DNA of 45,107 nt from positions 1-45,107 of the forward strand of contig CACFEJ010000010.1 of assembly GCA_902565305.1 (NCBI GenBank), given 5' to 3'. Of this stretch, positions 14,296 to 23,662 are shown in pieces (the first letter of the stretch is position 1; every line of letters begins with the position of its first letter). A model generated the notes under the pieces. It searched no databases. It had not been told where the DNA came from and saw only the letters and a list, made by a program, of their open reading frames with translations. Source of the stretch: an uncultured Prochlorococcus sp. (GTDB taxonomy: Bacteria; Cyanobacteriota; Cyanobacteriia; PCC-6307; Cyanobiaceae). Made by a program: the position numbers and the translations under genes.

Positions 14296-16578
14296 CTAGA
14301 TTTTTCCAATATTTAGGAAAAGAGTTTCTCCAGTTGATTTCTTTCCAGTCCCATCATTGTCAGTTGAAATCCATGCTTGACCGTCGTTTGTTATTGCTAA
14401 ACCTTCAACCTTCTCGAGGATAAAACCACCAGTAGATTTCATAACTGGTTTTAGATCAGTAACTAACTCTTTTTCAACTAAAGGATAAAGTCTGGGAGGA
14501 ATATTAGTCTGAAGACCTTCGAAAATAACATCATCTAAATCTACTTTATATATAGCTTTCAATTTTGCTTTCTTTCCATAGAAACTATCTCTTTCGATTA
14601 CATAAAGTGCCCCGTCATGGTAAGTCAATTCTGAAATGCCAACGCCACCTTTTTTGATCCTATCTAATTGATAATTTACGGCCCCCCACTGTTTGGTTTT
14701 TAAATTATAGGAAAGGATCTTAGTAGTATTGAAAGTATCATCACCCCAAGGCTTCTGTTGAGCAATATAAAGAATATCCCCATTCCTTGTTATGCCTTCA
14801 AAACCAGGATTTTTAGCATAATTAAGATATGAAGGTGGTGGAGTTATCTTCTCTAAAATTTCACCATCTGAGCTTACATGGTAGATTGCAGGAGGATGTT
14901 CATCTAGCTTTTTCTTGATTCCTTCAGTAGAAATGTAGAATCCACCATTACCATCAGTAGTAATACCCTCTTGATCCATAAATAATGCAGTCTTACCATC
15001 TAGCTTTATATCTATAGCTCTTTCTAATAGTGCTGGGGAAGATGAAGGATCAATAACGTAAATTCTTGGCTGAGTTTTAAAAGTTCCATCATTTACAGCA
15101 TAAATTTTACCGTCATCACCAGCCACCATTCCACTTATCGCACCCCAAGATACAAATTCAAGGCCATTTTCATTTGTTAAATGTGGGTATGAAGCAGGAG
15201 CATCTTGTAGTTGATAAATAGTCACATGAGAAGATAAACCAGGTTCTTTTTTGTTGTAGTCTTTTTCATTTGCTGAGGCAATTAATCCCCTCTCTGGAAT
15301 TGCGACAAATCCCTCTGGTCCAATGCCTGATGGAAGTAATTGAGTAAGCAAAGGTTGATTTAGTTCTGTGATATCGTAAACAGCTACTATCCCAGCTCGT
15401 TCAGCACCAACAAATAAATAGGGCGTCCCATTAATTTTTGAATATGTAACTGACTCAGGTTCTACTCCCTTTTTACCTGCTCTCCCATCTTGGAAATGAC
15501 CTATTTGTGCAATTGCTCTTTCTAGTCTATTTGCATCTTCATAAACTACTGTTCCATCTTTTTTAAAAATAGTCCAGGATCTTGAACCACCTCTTTTTGC
15601 CTGATTTGGATCAATATGCTTGTAATCGCCTTCATTTGCTGTTGCGAAATGGTCATTATCAATCCAAGTAAGACCATCGGGTTCTCTTCTTACATTTTTT
15701 AGTTTGCTTTTAAATTTATGTGCTCCATCTTTCTTTGTATCCATTCCTGCCATTTGTTTTACAACTCCTGCCGAGAAATGTGATATTACATTTCCATCTT
15801 TATCAATTACTGCAAGATGGTTGTTTTCTTGAAGAGAGACAACTGTTTCACCAAGATCATTAATAGCAACGAATTCTGGTTCGGGATCAAAAGGAGCTAT
15901 TTCGGATAAGCCTGTTAAATCAACTTTTTTAATTGATTTACATTGTATTTTTCCTCTTTTGTTTAACTTCACAAGAGAAACATAACCTGGAGGATTAATT
16001 TGAATGCCATTGTCATCAATTTGAGGGATAAATCCATTTTTATATTCTTCATCCCTCTCATTCTCGATAGCGACAGCTAGAAATGTTCCGTCTGGAGAGA
16101 CAAAAACGCTATCAGGCTGTCCACCTAAATCACATTCTTTTACTGCTTTTCTTGTTTCTAAATTATATTGAACTATTGCTCCTGAAGGATTTGTATAACT
16201 TTCAGATGTATTCGAACCTATATAAGCATTGTTTCCAAGTGCTGCAATTCCAGTTGGTTCTGCCTCAAGTTCAACAACTCCCAATGCTTTAGGTTTTGCA
16301 GGGTCTGAGATATCAACTAAACCTACTACTCCTAGATCGCTATCTGTATACATCAAAGTCTTTCCATCTTCTGAAGCTGTAACAACCTCTGAAGAAGTTT
16401 TGGTTGTAGATTTTGATCCGTCTGGTAAATTGTCACTTACATTAAAAGAAGAAATTCTGTTGAAGTTTTTTTCATTTGCCCAATATTTTGTATTCCAATT
16501 TGCAAATCCGCTACTTGTAGAGGAGGCGAAGATTGCAAGTAATGCTGAAAAACTTGCAGCAACTAATGTTTTTTTCAT
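14296..16578 (-). CDS. Secreted phytase-like esterase / putative alkaline phosphatase of the pho cluster
   Basis: 760 residues with signal peptide ('MKKTLVAASFSALLAIFASSTSSGFA'). The N-terminal half is a beta-propeller of LVIVD/choice-of-anchor-I type ('LVDISDPAKPKALGVVELE', 'GQPDSVFVSPDGTFLAVAIE', 'REPDGLTWIDNDHFATANEGD'). The C-terminal half is of the 'esterase-like activity of phytase' type ('MDQEGITTDGNGGFYISTEG', 'NPGFEGITRNGD', 'EGLAITNDGQAWISTDNDG'). The many Asp/Glu-Gly loops suggest calcium-dependent phosphoester hydrolysis in the periplasm or outside. A Pho box lies 63 bp upstream (16641-16659), and the gene stands between phoBR and the porin, supporting release of phosphate from organic sources. 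Annotation as phoA or phoX would rest on context, as neither classical fold is present. Confidence 0.72.
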   Translation of the reverse strand: MKKTLVAASFSALLAIFASSTSSGFANWNTKYWANEKNFNRISSFNVSDNLPDGSKSTTKTSSEVVTASEDGKTLMYTDSDLGVVGLVDISDPAKPKALGVVELEAEPTGIAALGNNAYIGSNTSESYTNPSGAIVQYNLETRKAVKECDLGGQPDSVFVSPDGTFLAVAIENERDEEYKNGFIPQIDDNGIQINPPGYVSLVKLNKRGKIQCKSIKKVDLTGLSEIAPFDPEPEFVAINDLGETVVSLQENNHLAVIDKDGNVISHFSAGVVKQMAGMDTKKDGAHKFKSKLKNVRREPDGLTWIDNDHFATANEGDYKHIDPNQAKRGGSRSWTIFKKDGTVVYEDANRLERAIAQIGHFQDGRAGKKGVEPESVTYSKINGTPYLFVGAERAGIVAVYDITELNQPLLTQLLPSGIGPEGFVAIPERGLIASANEKDYNKKEPGLSSHVTIYQLQDAPASYPHLTNENGLEFVSWGAISGMVAGDDGKIYAVNDGTFKTQPRIYVIDPSSSPALLERAIDIKLDGKTALFMDQEGITTDGNGGFYISTEGIKKKLDEHPPAIYHVSSDGEILEKITPPPSYLNYAKNPGFEGITRNGDILYIAQQKPWGDDTFNTTKILSYNLKTKQWGAVNYQLDRIKKGGVGISELTYHDGALYVIERDSFYGKKAKLKAIYKVDLDDVIFEGLQTNIPPRLYPLVEKELVTDLKPVMKSTGGFILEKVEGLAITNDGQAWISTDNDGTGKKSTGETLFLNIGKI

Positions 16579-16640
16579 TTAGTGCGTAAGAAAAATACAT
16601 CCCTATGCTCCCTTTAAAAAGTTAAGAAAAAAAAATAGAT

Positions 16641-16659
16641 TTATTAAGAACAATTTAAG
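16641..16659 (-). promoter_or_regulatory. Pho box of the phytase-like gene
   Basis: On the minus strand CTTAAATT and CTTAATAA are separated by 3 bp (GTT). A further CTTAAC at 16626-16621 lies on the same 11-bp lattice, two turns away. It is about 63 bp before the start at 16578. Confidence 0.5.
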
Positions 16660-16682
16660 GTTTATAAAAAGGTAAGCAAAAA

Positions 16683-16711
16683 AAAAGGACCTCTAAATTA
16701 GAGGTCCTTTT
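16683..16711 (-). terminator. Terminator of the SLH porin gene
   Basis: Perfect 14-bp stem: AAAAGGACCTCTAA (16683-16696) and TTAGAGGTCCTTTT (16698-16711) around one base. On the minus strand it runs into T's (the A-run 16677-16686). It sits 17 bp after the porin stop. Confidence 0.9.
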
Positions 16712-16727
16712 AATGAGGTTGATTTCT

Positions 16728-18032
16728 TTAGAACTTGAAACCAATTTCTGCACCGATACCAGTAGTATCATCTCCACCATTGGCTCCTTCAACTATAAAT
16801 GCAAAAGGAGTGAAACTCATACCATCATTAAATTTGTAGGTATAAGAAAGATCATAGGCATATAATTCCTCATCCCCATCAGTTATTGCACCGTTGGTAC
16901 CCATACCTACTGTGATTTCACCAGGGCCAAGATCAGAACTTAGTCCAACTGCAAATTGAGTTGTATCATTTCCTGTATCTGGGTCACCAAATTCGTATCC
17001 ACCACTAATTGTTGGAAAACCATCAGGAGAATAAGAAGCATTTATACCCCAGTAGGTTGCTACATCTACATCAGCGTAAGCGAGAGCAAGACCATAATTG
17101 TCTCCACTATAAGCAACGTTTAGAGCATAGATATCTTCACCTTCTGCTGTGAACATACCTCTAGTTGTTTCTCCATCATCAGCTGAAATACCAAGTCCAA
17201 ATGAAAAACCATTATCTAGATCGTAACCAGCACTAATTGACTGATCACCACCAACAGCAATAGAGTTTCCTGTTCCACAATCACTTAAAGCGTCAACAGT
17301 GTTTCCATAATCACATGCTCCAGTAAACTGCTTACTTGCATCCATTGAATCACCAACAGATATAGACCAACCTCCAGCTGGGAATGTGTAGTTTATGTCA
17401 GAAACTCTAAGTCTATCACTAAAATCTTTACCAAAGTCTGTTACTGCGAGGAAACTGTCTGTGTCAGGTGTATTTCCTGTTTCAATTTCCACGTTTAACT
17501 TGTCTTCACCAGTAAAACTTGTGTTTAGATCGATCTCCCAGAAATATGCAGCCATAACAGCTTCATCGTCTACACCATCAGTACCACCAATCTGGAATTT
17601 AGCTTTTCCTTTCATAGTTGTTGTTTCGGTGAAAGAACCAGCTTCAATGCCGTTAACACGTGCTTCGAGGCCATCAACTCTTCCTTTCATAATTGCCAAC
17701 TCTGAACCAAGCTCTTCACTTAATCTGTCTATTTGGGCTCCGTTCATTAAGCCTTCACCACCTGCAATTAAGTTGTTTAATTCAGCAGCAGCTTCTAAAC
17801 GAGTAACTGATTTACCATTGAATATTGGACTATTTGTTAGACCCTTTAATGAATCGTAAGCCCAATCTCCTGGGAATAGAGTATCTGATTTAAAATCACC
17901 TAAAGATACTAAATTGCTAGAGTTTGTATAATCACTAAGATCTGTTGAATTGATCTCAGCTGCATTTACTGCAAAACCTGACGCCAAAGAAATGATGGCA
18001 GGAGCAGCAATTAATTTTTGAAAAAGTTTCAT
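16728..18032 (-). CDS. SLH-domain outer-membrane porin of the pho cluster (PhoE-like)
   Basis: 434 residues from ATG 18032 ('MKLFQKLIAAPAIISLASGF'). An upstream in-frame start at 18077 would spoil the signal peptide, and the other two porins here also begin MKLF. After the signal come an SLH-type domain ('DWAYDSLKGLTNS', 'SVTRLEAAAELNNL'), a coiled-coil ('MKGRVDGLEARVNGIEAGSF') and a 16- to 18-strand barrel ending in Phe ('IGAEIGFKF'). Cyanobacterial porins use the SLH part to hold the outer membrane to the peptidoglycan layer. Its position between the phytase-like gene and pstS, with an excellent Pho box at 18085-18103, argues for phosphate or organophosphate entry. Confidence 0.88.
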   Translation of the reverse strand: MKLFQKLIAAPAIISLASGFAVNAAEINSTDLSDYTNSSNLVSLGDFKSDTLFPGDWAYDSLKGLTNSPIFNGKSVTRLEAAAELNNLIAGGEGLMNGAQIDRLSEELGSELAIMKGRVDGLEARVNGIEAGSFTETTTMKGKAKFQIGGTDGVDDEAVMAAYFWEIDLNTSFTGEDKLNVEIETGNTPDTDSFLAVTDFGKDFSDRLRVSDINYTFPAGGWSISVGDSMDASKQFTGACDYGNTVDALSDCGTGNSIAVGGDQSISAGYDLDNGFSFGLGISADDGETTRGMFTAEGEDIYALNVAYSGDNYGLALAYADVDVATYWGINASYSPDGFPTISGGYEFGDPDTGNDTTQFAVGLSSDLGPGEITVGMGTNGAITDGDEELYAYDLSYTYKFNDGMSFTPFAFIVEGANGGDDTTGIGAEIGFKF

Positions 18033-18084
18033 AAACCTCAACACGTAAAAATGGATATAAATCCAAATCAATAACAACGAATCA

Positions 18085-18103
18085 AGGTTAAGAAATGAGT
18101 AAG
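18085..18103 (-). promoter_or_regulatory. Pho box of the SLH porin
   Basis: On the minus strand CTTACTCA, 3 bp, then CTTAACCT, the last unit being an exact match to the cyanobacterial consensus unit. A third related unit (TTAACT, near 18116-18110) precedes it. A TTTATAT box lies nearer the start, at about 18053-18059. Confidence 0.6.
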
Positions 18104-18135
18104 AAATAGAGTTAATAAGGAATTTTTAAAGAGAA

Positions 18136-18320
18136 CTTAAACTTCTCTTAAAATAAATAAAAAAAAACTTCTTAAATTTTGATTTTTTTATCAAAAATCC
18201 TAAAAATAAATATTTATTCATCTTCAAATATTTTCAAAACTAAATAAAAAATGTCCAGATAATATTTAGTTTAAATTTGGGTTAAGAACTAATTAATTAA
18301 AGGATAAGCTTTTAGTTAAA
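18136..18320 (+). promoter_or_regulatory. CTTAA/TTAAG repeat clusters before pstS (candidate Pho boxes)
   Basis: CTTAAACT (18136-18143) and CTTAAAAT (18147-18154) have the 8+3+8 layout on the plus strand, and CTTAATT-like CTTAAATT recurs at 18171. Closer to pstS, opposite-orientation units GTTAAG, ATTAAT, GATAAG and AGTTAA start at 18281, 18292, 18303 and 18314, exactly 11 bp apart. A TATATAT box follows near 18346. Which cluster drives pstS cannot be told by eye. The 18033-18373 interval otherwise holds no gene. Confidence 0.45.
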
Positions 18321-18373
18321 GAGTATTTGTGTATGGATTAAGTGCTATATATATGGAGTCTTTTTATTCAATC

Positions 18374-19369
18374 ATGACACCCATGAACATAGCAAAGAAA
18401 GCTTTGGTTTTCACTTCTACAGTAGCCATCGCTGCTGGTACAAGTGTTCCTGGCACAAGCGTTTCTGCTAAAACAAGATTAAGTGGTGCTGGTGCATCAT
18501 TTCCTGCCAAAATTTACACTCGTTGGTTCAAAGATTTAGCCACTTCAGGTGGACCAAGAGTTAATTATCAAGCTGTTGGTTCTGGCTCTGGAAGAAAAGC
18601 TTTTATTGATCAAACTGTTAACTTCGGTGCATCAGATGATCCTATGAAAGATAAAGATATAGCAAAGGTTACCAGAGGTTTAGTTCAAATCCCAATGGTT
18701 GGAGGAACTATTGCTTTCGGTTATAACTATGATTGCGACTTGAAACTTACTCAAGAGCAAGCAGTAAGGGTTGCTATGGGTATGGTTAAAAATTGGAAAG
18801 AATTAGGCTGTAAATCAGGTAAGTTAACTTGGGCACATCGTTCTGATGGATCAGGTACAACTAAAGCTTTTACAAACTCTATGGAAGCATTTTCACCAAC
18901 ATGGACTTTAGGAACTGGTAAATCAGTTAAGTGGCCAGCAGGTGTTGGAGCAAAAGGTAATTCTGGTGTTGCGGGTGTTATTCAAAACACTCCAGGCGCA
19001 ATTGGTTATGTTAACCAGTCTTACATAAAAGGTAATGTCAAAGCTGCTGCACTTCAGAATCTTTCAGGTGAGTTTCTAAAACCATCTGTAGAAGCAGGAG
19101 CTAAGGCCCTTAATGGTATTACTCTAGATGAAAATCTTGCTGGTAAAAATCCTAATCCAACTGCAAAAGGAGCATACCCTATAGCTTCATTAACATGGAT
19201 ACTTGCTTATGAAGAGGGTAATGGTAGAAACACTAAAGCTATCAAACAAGCCTTTAATACATTGTTAAGTGATGAGTATCAAGATAAAGCTCCATCACTT
19301 GGATTTGTTCCCTTAAAAGGAGATATTCTTGAGAAGTCAAGAGCTGCTGTAAAAAGAATCGGTAAATAA
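18374..19369 (+). CDS. pstS: PstS, periplasmic phosphate-binding protein
   Basis: 331 residues from ATG 18374 ('MTPMNIAKKALVFTSTVAIA' signal); ATG 18383 is an alternative, and an upstream start at 18329 is rejected. Phosphate-site motifs are clear: 'SGAGASFPAKIYTRWF', 'YQAVGSGSGRKAFI', 'FGASDDPM', 'RSDGSGTTKAFTN', 'NSGVAGVIQ' and 'GAIGYVNQSY'. It binds phosphate for the PstCAB transporter, whose genes are not in this window, so this is either the sole or a second binding protein acting with a distant transporter. Strong codon bias (many GCT, GGT) and a terminator right after the stop indicate high expression. Confidence 0.95.
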   Translation: MTPMNIAKKALVFTSTVAIAAGTSVPGTSVSAKTRLSGAGASFPAKIYTRWFKDLATSGGPRVNYQAVGSGSGRKAFIDQTVNFGASDDPMKDKDIAKVTRGLVQIPMVGGTIAFGYNYDCDLKLTQEQAVRVAMGMVKNWKELGCKSGKLTWAHRSDGSGTTKAFTNSMEAFSPTWTLGTGKSVKWPAGVGAKGNSGVAGVIQNTPGAIGYVNQSYIKGNVKAAALQNLSGEFLKPSVEAGAKALNGITLDENLAGKNPNPTAKGAYPIASLTWILAYEEGNGRNTKAIKQAFNTLLSDEYQDKAPSLGFVPLKGDILEKSRAAVKRIGK

Positions 19370-19386
19370 ACCGTAAGACAATATTT

Positions 19387-19417
19387 AAAAGGAGGAATTT
19401 ATTTCCTCCTTTTTTTT
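19387..19417 (+). terminator. Terminator of pstS
   Basis: AAAAGGAGGAA (19387-19397) pairs with TTCCTCCTTTT (19403-19413) around a 5-base loop, continuing as a T-run to 19417. The stop of the convergent chrA gene (19416-19418) overlaps the tail. Confidence 0.9.
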
Positions 19418-20642
19418 ATGCAAACAAATATTTTGACAAGCCTAATATTAAAGAAAAAAGAATGAGTATGTATGTTGGAACTATTTTAAAAAAAGATAAT
19501 AGTGTTGAGATTAAAACTATAAAAATAGAGCTAATTAAAAAGAATTTTGATGAAAAACTATCTTCAATCAAATTAAATCCAGAAAAAATAACTGCTCCAG
19601 GAATTGTATTTATCACTCCTTCGATAAAGTAATTAATCGATTTAATACTGTTTTTTATTAAGCCTTTTCCAAAAATAAAAATCAATAAAAAACTTGGTAA
19701 AAAAATTGCAAAAGTTGATATAAATGAATACTTTAAAGCTTCATTTATTCCTCCGACCGAAAACCCTGCTTTGTATCCAATAAAACTTGTAATTAATAAG
19801 ACAGGCCCGGGCGTTATTTGGCTAATCATTATTCCATCTATAAATTCATTATTTGTTAACCATCCTTGCGAGATAACATAATCACTCATAAGAGGAATGA
19901 TTACTAATCCCCCTCCAAAAATAAAAAGTCCCGATTTAAAGAAGAAAAAAAACAGATTAAGGTAATCTACTAAAAACTTTGAGTTTATAGAATCTCTTAA
20001 AAAATTATAGAACTTGGAAATATCCAAAAAGGCTGAGCTAGTTAAAAATGAGGTTGTTGAAAATATAGATAAAGGGATCAAGCTGTAAAAATTATCTTTG
20101 AATTTCTTTAAAAATATATTTATCAATCCTGCAATAGTAAGAATTGTTATGAGTGGAAATTGAATACTATTATATTTGGCAAATATAAGTAGAAATAATA
20201 TTGAGTTAGAGAATAATATTCGATCAAACTTTAATCTTTTTTTTAATAGAACTAAAGAGAATGAAAAAATTATTCCTGCAATAATAGGAGGATTGAAATA
20301 AATTAAATCTGTTAAGAATTTTGATCCTGATCCAATTTGCCAAAAAAAACTAAGAGCTAATACCGAAACGAATCCTGGGATAATGAAACTTATACCCGAT
20401 ATCAATCCACCAAGATATCCATTAATTTTAAGACCTATATATATTGCTAATTGAGTAGATATTGGACCTGGAAGTATTTGACATAATCCAATACCTTTTT
20501 CAAAAGATTGAGTTGAAATCAATTTTTTATTATTTATAAGTTCATCTTCGAATAAGGAAATATGAGCATACGGTCCTCCAAAACTTAAAATACCAATTTT
20601 TAGGAAAATTTTTGCAAGTTCAATTAAGGATATTTTTGCCAT
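19416..20642 (-). CDS. chrA: ChrA-family chromate transporter (long, two-domain)
   Basis: 408 residues with two homologous halves, each starting with the CHR signature: '[17 protein letters not shown]' with '[16 protein letters not shown]' in the first, and '[16 protein letters not shown]' with '[16 protein letters not shown]' in the second. Ten or so membrane spans. Members export chromate in proteobacteria; in marine cyanobacteria the substrate is unproven and may be another oxyanion. It is the last gene of the gap-arsJ-chrA row (30 bp after arsJ), downstream of an ArsR operator, which suggests control with arsenate detoxification. Confidence 0.88.
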   Translation of the reverse strand: MAKISLIELAKIFLKIGILSFGGPYAHISLFEDELINNKKLISTQSFEKGIGLCQILPGPISTQLAIYIGLKINGYLGGLISGISFIIPGFVSVLALSFFWQIGSGSKFLTDLIYFNPPIIAGIIFSFSLVLLKKRLKFDRILFSNSILFLLIFAKYNSIQFPLITILTIAGLINIFLKKFKDNFYSLIPLSIFSTTSFLTSSAFLDISKFYNFLRDSINSKFLVDYLNLFFFFFKSGLFIFGGGLVIIPLMSDYVISQGWLTNNEFIDGIMISQITPGPVLLITSFIGYKAGFSVGGINEALKYSFISTFAIFLPSFLLIFIFGKGLIKNSIKSINYFIEGVINTIPGAVIFSGFNLIEDSFSSKFFLISSIFIVLISTLLSFFKIVPTYILILFSLILGLSKYLFA

Positions 20643-20672
20643 TTAAATATTCTAATTTCAAAAAATTAGTTT

Positions 20673-21932
20673 TTATGGTGATGATAAGCTTTGTTTGATT
20701 GATGGTAATTTAAGACTCGAAATCCAAGATAATAATATTAGAAGTGATGAAAAATAAAGGCAATATTGAAGACCAATACTCGGATTTCTCCCAATCATAA
20801 ATAGTAAGCCAGATAGTAATGTCCCAACTAGTCTTCCAGCAGCATTTGCCATGTAATAGAAGCCAACATTTAAACTGACTTTTTCATTATCAGAGTAGGC
20901 CAAAATCATATAAGAATGTGTAGAGGAATTCATTGCAAAAACAAATCCAAAAATAGTAAGTCCTAAAATTATTGCTATCGATGGAGAACTTTCTCTCCAT
21001 AATGCGACTCCTATCAAAGATGGTATTACCATTAATACGGCACTCCAAAATTGGATAGCTTTACGATCTGGACTTTCTTTCTGGCCCCACATCTTTCTAA
21101 TTGCTGGAGCTGAAGCCTGAACAATTCCATAACCTATTACCCAGGCCCCAAGAAATAATCCTATTTCCATGTAGTCCCAACCAAATGCCATATCTAGGAA
21201 TACTGGAAGAGCTACAACAAACCAAACATCCCTTGATCCAAATAGAAAGAATCTTGCTGCTGAAAGAATATTTATTGCATTTGATTTTGAAAAAAGATCA
21301 TTAAAAGCTGGTTTGGTTTTCATCTTGCCAATTTCTCCAGGCAAAATTAATGTCAATAAAAAGGCTAAGCAGAGTCCAAAACCCATAATTGCTACAGCAT
21401 TATTGAATCCAAATAACTTATATAAAATTCCACCCAAGAAAAAGCCAACTCCCTTAAGAGCATTTTTAGATCCAGTTAAAATAGCAACCCATTTAAAAAG
21501 TTGTTTTTGGCCAGTATCATTGCCATCATTTGTCTCTGGAACTACTGTCTTAACAGCACTTTTAGCACTCATTTTGTTTAAATCTTTTGCTATCCCACTA
21601 ACTGCTTGAGCAACCATAACGTATGCGACACTAAAAATTACTGGCCAATCTTCCTTAACTGGAATAAGCATAAAAAGAGCAATGATTTGCAGAATAGTCC
21701 CAATCCATAAAGTAAGCCTTAATCCATATCTTGCTCCTATCCAGCCACCATAAAGATTAGTAATTATTCCAAAAAATTCATAAAAAAGGAAAAGTAAAGC
21801 AATTTGTAGAGTTGTGTAACCTAGCTCATGAAAGTGCCCAACAACTAATAATCTTAATGCGCCGTCAGTAAGCGTGAACGCCCAATAGTTTGCTGTTACA
21901 ACACTATATTGTTGAATATTAGATAACTTCAT
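20673..21932 (-). CDS. arsJ: ArsJ, organoarsenical (1-arseno-3-phosphoglycerate) efflux permease
   Basis: 419 residues, MFS fold with 11-12 spans. The start 'QYSVVTANYWAFTLTDGALR' and 'LGYTTLQIALLFLFYEFFGI' are characteristic of ArsJ rather than of sugar or drug MFS carriers. ArsJ exports 1-arseno-3-phosphoglycerate made by a partner GAPDH. The partner gene is immediately upstream with an 11-bp gap, exactly the known two-gene pathway. Together they remove arsenate that enters through phosphate uptake. Confidence 0.92.
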   Translation of the reverse strand: MKLSNIQQYSVVTANYWAFTLTDGALRLLVVGHFHELGYTTLQIALLFLFYEFFGIITNLYGGWIGARYGLRLTLWIGTILQIIALFMLIPVKEDWPVIFSVAYVMVAQAVSGIAKDLNKMSAKSAVKTVVPETNDGNDTGQKQLFKWVAILTGSKNALKGVGFFLGGILYKLFGFNNAVAIMGFGLCLAFLLTLILPGEIGKMKTKPAFNDLFSKSNAINILSAARFFLFGSRDVWFVVALPVFLDMAFGWDYMEIGLFLGAWVIGYGIVQASAPAIRKMWGQKESPDRKAIQFWSAVLMVIPSLIGVALWRESSPSIAIILGLTIFGFVFAMNSSTHSYMILAYSDNEKVSLNVGFYYMANAAGRLVGTLLSGLLFMIGRNPSIGLQYCLYFSSLLILLSWISSLKLPSIKQSLSSP

Positions 21933-21943
21933 AAAGACATAAA

Positions 21944-22966
21944 TTAAATCTCTTTTTTGATTACATATTCAGTAAGATCTGCAAGTCTGCAGCTGTAACC
22001 CCACTCGTTGTCATACCAAGCGTATATCTTTAATAAATTTGAATTAACAACCATCGTTGATAAACTATCAACTATTGAACTTCTAGAGTCATTTACATAA
22101 TCTGCAGAAACTAAAGGTCTTTCTTCGTAGCCAAGAATTCCTTTTAAATAAGTTTCTGAAGCTTCCTTAAGTGCCAAATTTACTTGTTCAGTTGTCACTT
22201 CTTTATTTAATTCAAAAACTGCATCAGTTAAAGAACCATTAAGTAGAGGAACTCTCACTGCATGTCCATTTAATTTTCCTTTTAATTCTGGAAAGATCTC
22301 AGCGATAGCTTTAGCAGATCCAGTGGTAGTCGGTATTAAACTTTGCATACATCCCCTTGCTCTCCTCAAATCACTTTTATAAAAATCTACAGGAACTTGA
22401 GTGTTCGTGACATCGTGAATAGTTGTAATAGCACCGTGTTTAATTGAAAAATTTTCATTAATTACCTTTACTATCGGAGCTAAACAATTTGTAGTGCAGG
22501 ATGCTGCAGTTATTAATTTATGTTTGGAAGGGTCATAAAGACTTTGATTTATACCGTAAACAATATTAAGTGATTCAGCTCCTGCAACAATTCCTTTGAC
22601 TGGACAAGCTACTATCACTCTTTTCATCCCTAGAGAATCAAAATAAGGATTTAGTTTGTCTGCCTTTTTATTCTTTCCTGTACATTCCAAAATAATATCT
22701 ACAGAAGATTTTTCCCAAGGAACATCAAGGTAATTTTTAAAGGATGTGTAGGCTAATTTCTTTCCATCAATTATTATTTCTTCTTCTTTAACTTTTATAT
22801 CTCTCATCCATCTACCATGGACTGAATCGAATTCGAGTAGATGTGCAGCAGCATTCGAATCTCCTGCTATCTCATTTATATGAGTTATTTCTATATCATC
22901 TCTATCCCATAATGCTCTGAAAACTAATCTGCCAATTCTTCCAAAACCATTAATTCCAATTTTCAT
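21944..22966 (-). CDS. gap: ArsJ-associated glyceraldehyde-3-phosphate dehydrogenase
   Basis: 340 residues: NAD-binding '[20 protein letters not shown]', catalytic Cys157 in '[11 protein letters not shown]', '[10 protein letters not shown]', '[20 protein letters not shown]' and '[15 protein letters not shown]'. Differences from housekeeping GAPDH ('ACPVKG' for the usual SAPAK-like block, short N-terminus) fit the arsenic-operon form. It would arsenylate glyceraldehyde-3-phosphate to 1-arseno-3-phosphoglycerate for ArsJ. The gene is first of gap-arsJ-chrA and is divergent from arsR across a double operator. Confidence 0.9.
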   Translation of the reverse strand: MKIGINGFGRIGRLVFRALWDRDDIEITHINEIAGDSNAAAHLLEFDSVHGRWMRDIKVKEEEIIIDGKKLAYTSFKNYLDVPWEKSSVDIILECTGKNKKADKLNPYFDSLGMKRVIVACPVKGIVAGAESLNIVYGINQSLYDPSKHKLITAASCTTNCLAPIVKVINENFSIKHGAITTIHDVTNTQVPVDFYKSDLRRARGCMQSLIPTTTGSAKAIAEIFPELKGKLNGHAVRVPLLNGSLTDAVFELNKEVTTEQVNLALKEASETYLKGILGYEERPLVSADYVNDSRSSIVDSLSTMVVNSNLLKIYAWYDNEWGYSCRLADLTEYVIKKEI

Positions 22967-22991
22967 AACTTTGAAATTTTCTATAATAATT

Positions 22992-23029
22992 ATACATCAA
23001 AATATTTTGATGTATCAAGATGTTTTGAT
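22992..23029. promoter_or_regulatory. Double ArsR operator between gap and arsR
   Basis: A perfect 24-bp palindrome at 22992-23015 contains ATCAA-N6-TTGAT (22996-23011). A second ATCAA-N6-TTGAT lies at 23014-23029, 18 bp further. This is the ArsR/SmtB 12-2-12 style site. It is placed between the divergent starts (22966 and 23084), so it could repress both sides. Confidence 0.82.
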
Positions 23030-23083
23030 TAATGAAATCTTTTTTATTTAAGCTATATTTAAGAGAATTTAATTACTTTAAAA

Positions 23084-23404
23084 TTGTTAAAAGAGAGTAG
23101 CAAATTAAAAAAAGAAAATATATCTAAGTTGATGGTTTCATTTTCTGATCCTTTTAGGCTAGAAATAATTGACCTAATGATGGATGGAGAAGTTTGTGTT
23201 TGCGATATTATGAAATTAACTAATTTATCTCAATCCAGAATTTCATATCACATAAAAATTTTGAAGGAAGCTGGTCTTATCTCAGACAGACAAGAAGGTA
23301 GATGGGTGTATTACAGCCTAAAGAAAGAAGCTCTCTTTTTGATCAAGGAATGGATAACTTCTTTGACAGATTATTCTTCAAATAAAAAACGTTGCTGCGA
23401 ATAA
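23084..23404 (+). CDS. arsR: ArsR-family arsenic-responsive repressor
   Basis: 106 residues from TTG 23084 (ATG 23132 is an alternative but would cut the first helix). Winged-helix ArsR core: 'SDPFRLEIIDLMMDGEVCVCDIMKLTNLSQSRISYHIKIL' spans 21-60, with metalloid-type 'CVCD' (Cys37, Cys39) in the recognition region and a C-terminal Cys pair ('KKRCCE') that may also bind arsenite. It faces gap across the double operator at 22992-23029, so it should repress gap-arsJ-chrA and possibly itself until trivalent arsenic releases it. Confidence 0.9.
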   Translation: MLKESSKLKKENISKLMVSFSDPFRLEIIDLMMDGEVCVCDIMKLTNLSQSRISYHIKILKEAGLISDRQEGRWVYYSLKKEALFLIKEWITSLTDYSSNKKRCCE

Positions 23405-23422
23405 ATTATATTTTAGATTTTA

Positions 23423-23662
23423 TTAATTAACTTCTGATTCCCTGTCATAAGTCATTCCTGATTGTTCCATCCACTCAGCTTTAGTTTTGCAATTTTGTTT
23501 GTGATTAAAGATGTGAAACCCTTCAATAATAATCATTATGGATAAAAGCAAAACAGGAATAAAATATACAGGTGAAGATATTACTTCTTTATATTTGATT
23601 TGAGCTATGAATTCCCTGTATTTAAACATCTCCTTAGTTTCTATTTGATAAATAATATTCAC
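23423..23662 (-). CDS. Small single-span membrane protein, unknown
   Basis: 79 residues from GTG 23662 (ATG 23629 possible, giving 'MFKYREFIAQIK'). One hydrophobic helix ('VYFIPVLLLSIMIIIEGFHIF') and a polar tail with one Cys ('KQNCKTKAEWMEQSGM'). It is convergent with arsR, 18 bp away. No family recognised. Confidence 0.5.
   Translation of the reverse strand: MNIIYQIETKEMFKYREFIAQIKYKEVISSPVYFIPVLLLSIMIIIEGFHIFNHKQNCKTKAEWMEQSGMTYDRESEVN

Noticed and set aside
16229-16582. 117-residue plus-strand frame antisense to the phytase-like gene start
   Set aside because: Fully inside a well-supported gene on the other strand, with shadow-type composition.
17395-17859. 154-residue plus-strand frame antisense to the SLH porin
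   Set aside because: It is the mirror of a strongly codon-biased porin; Ser/Pro-rich reverse reading is typical of such shadows.
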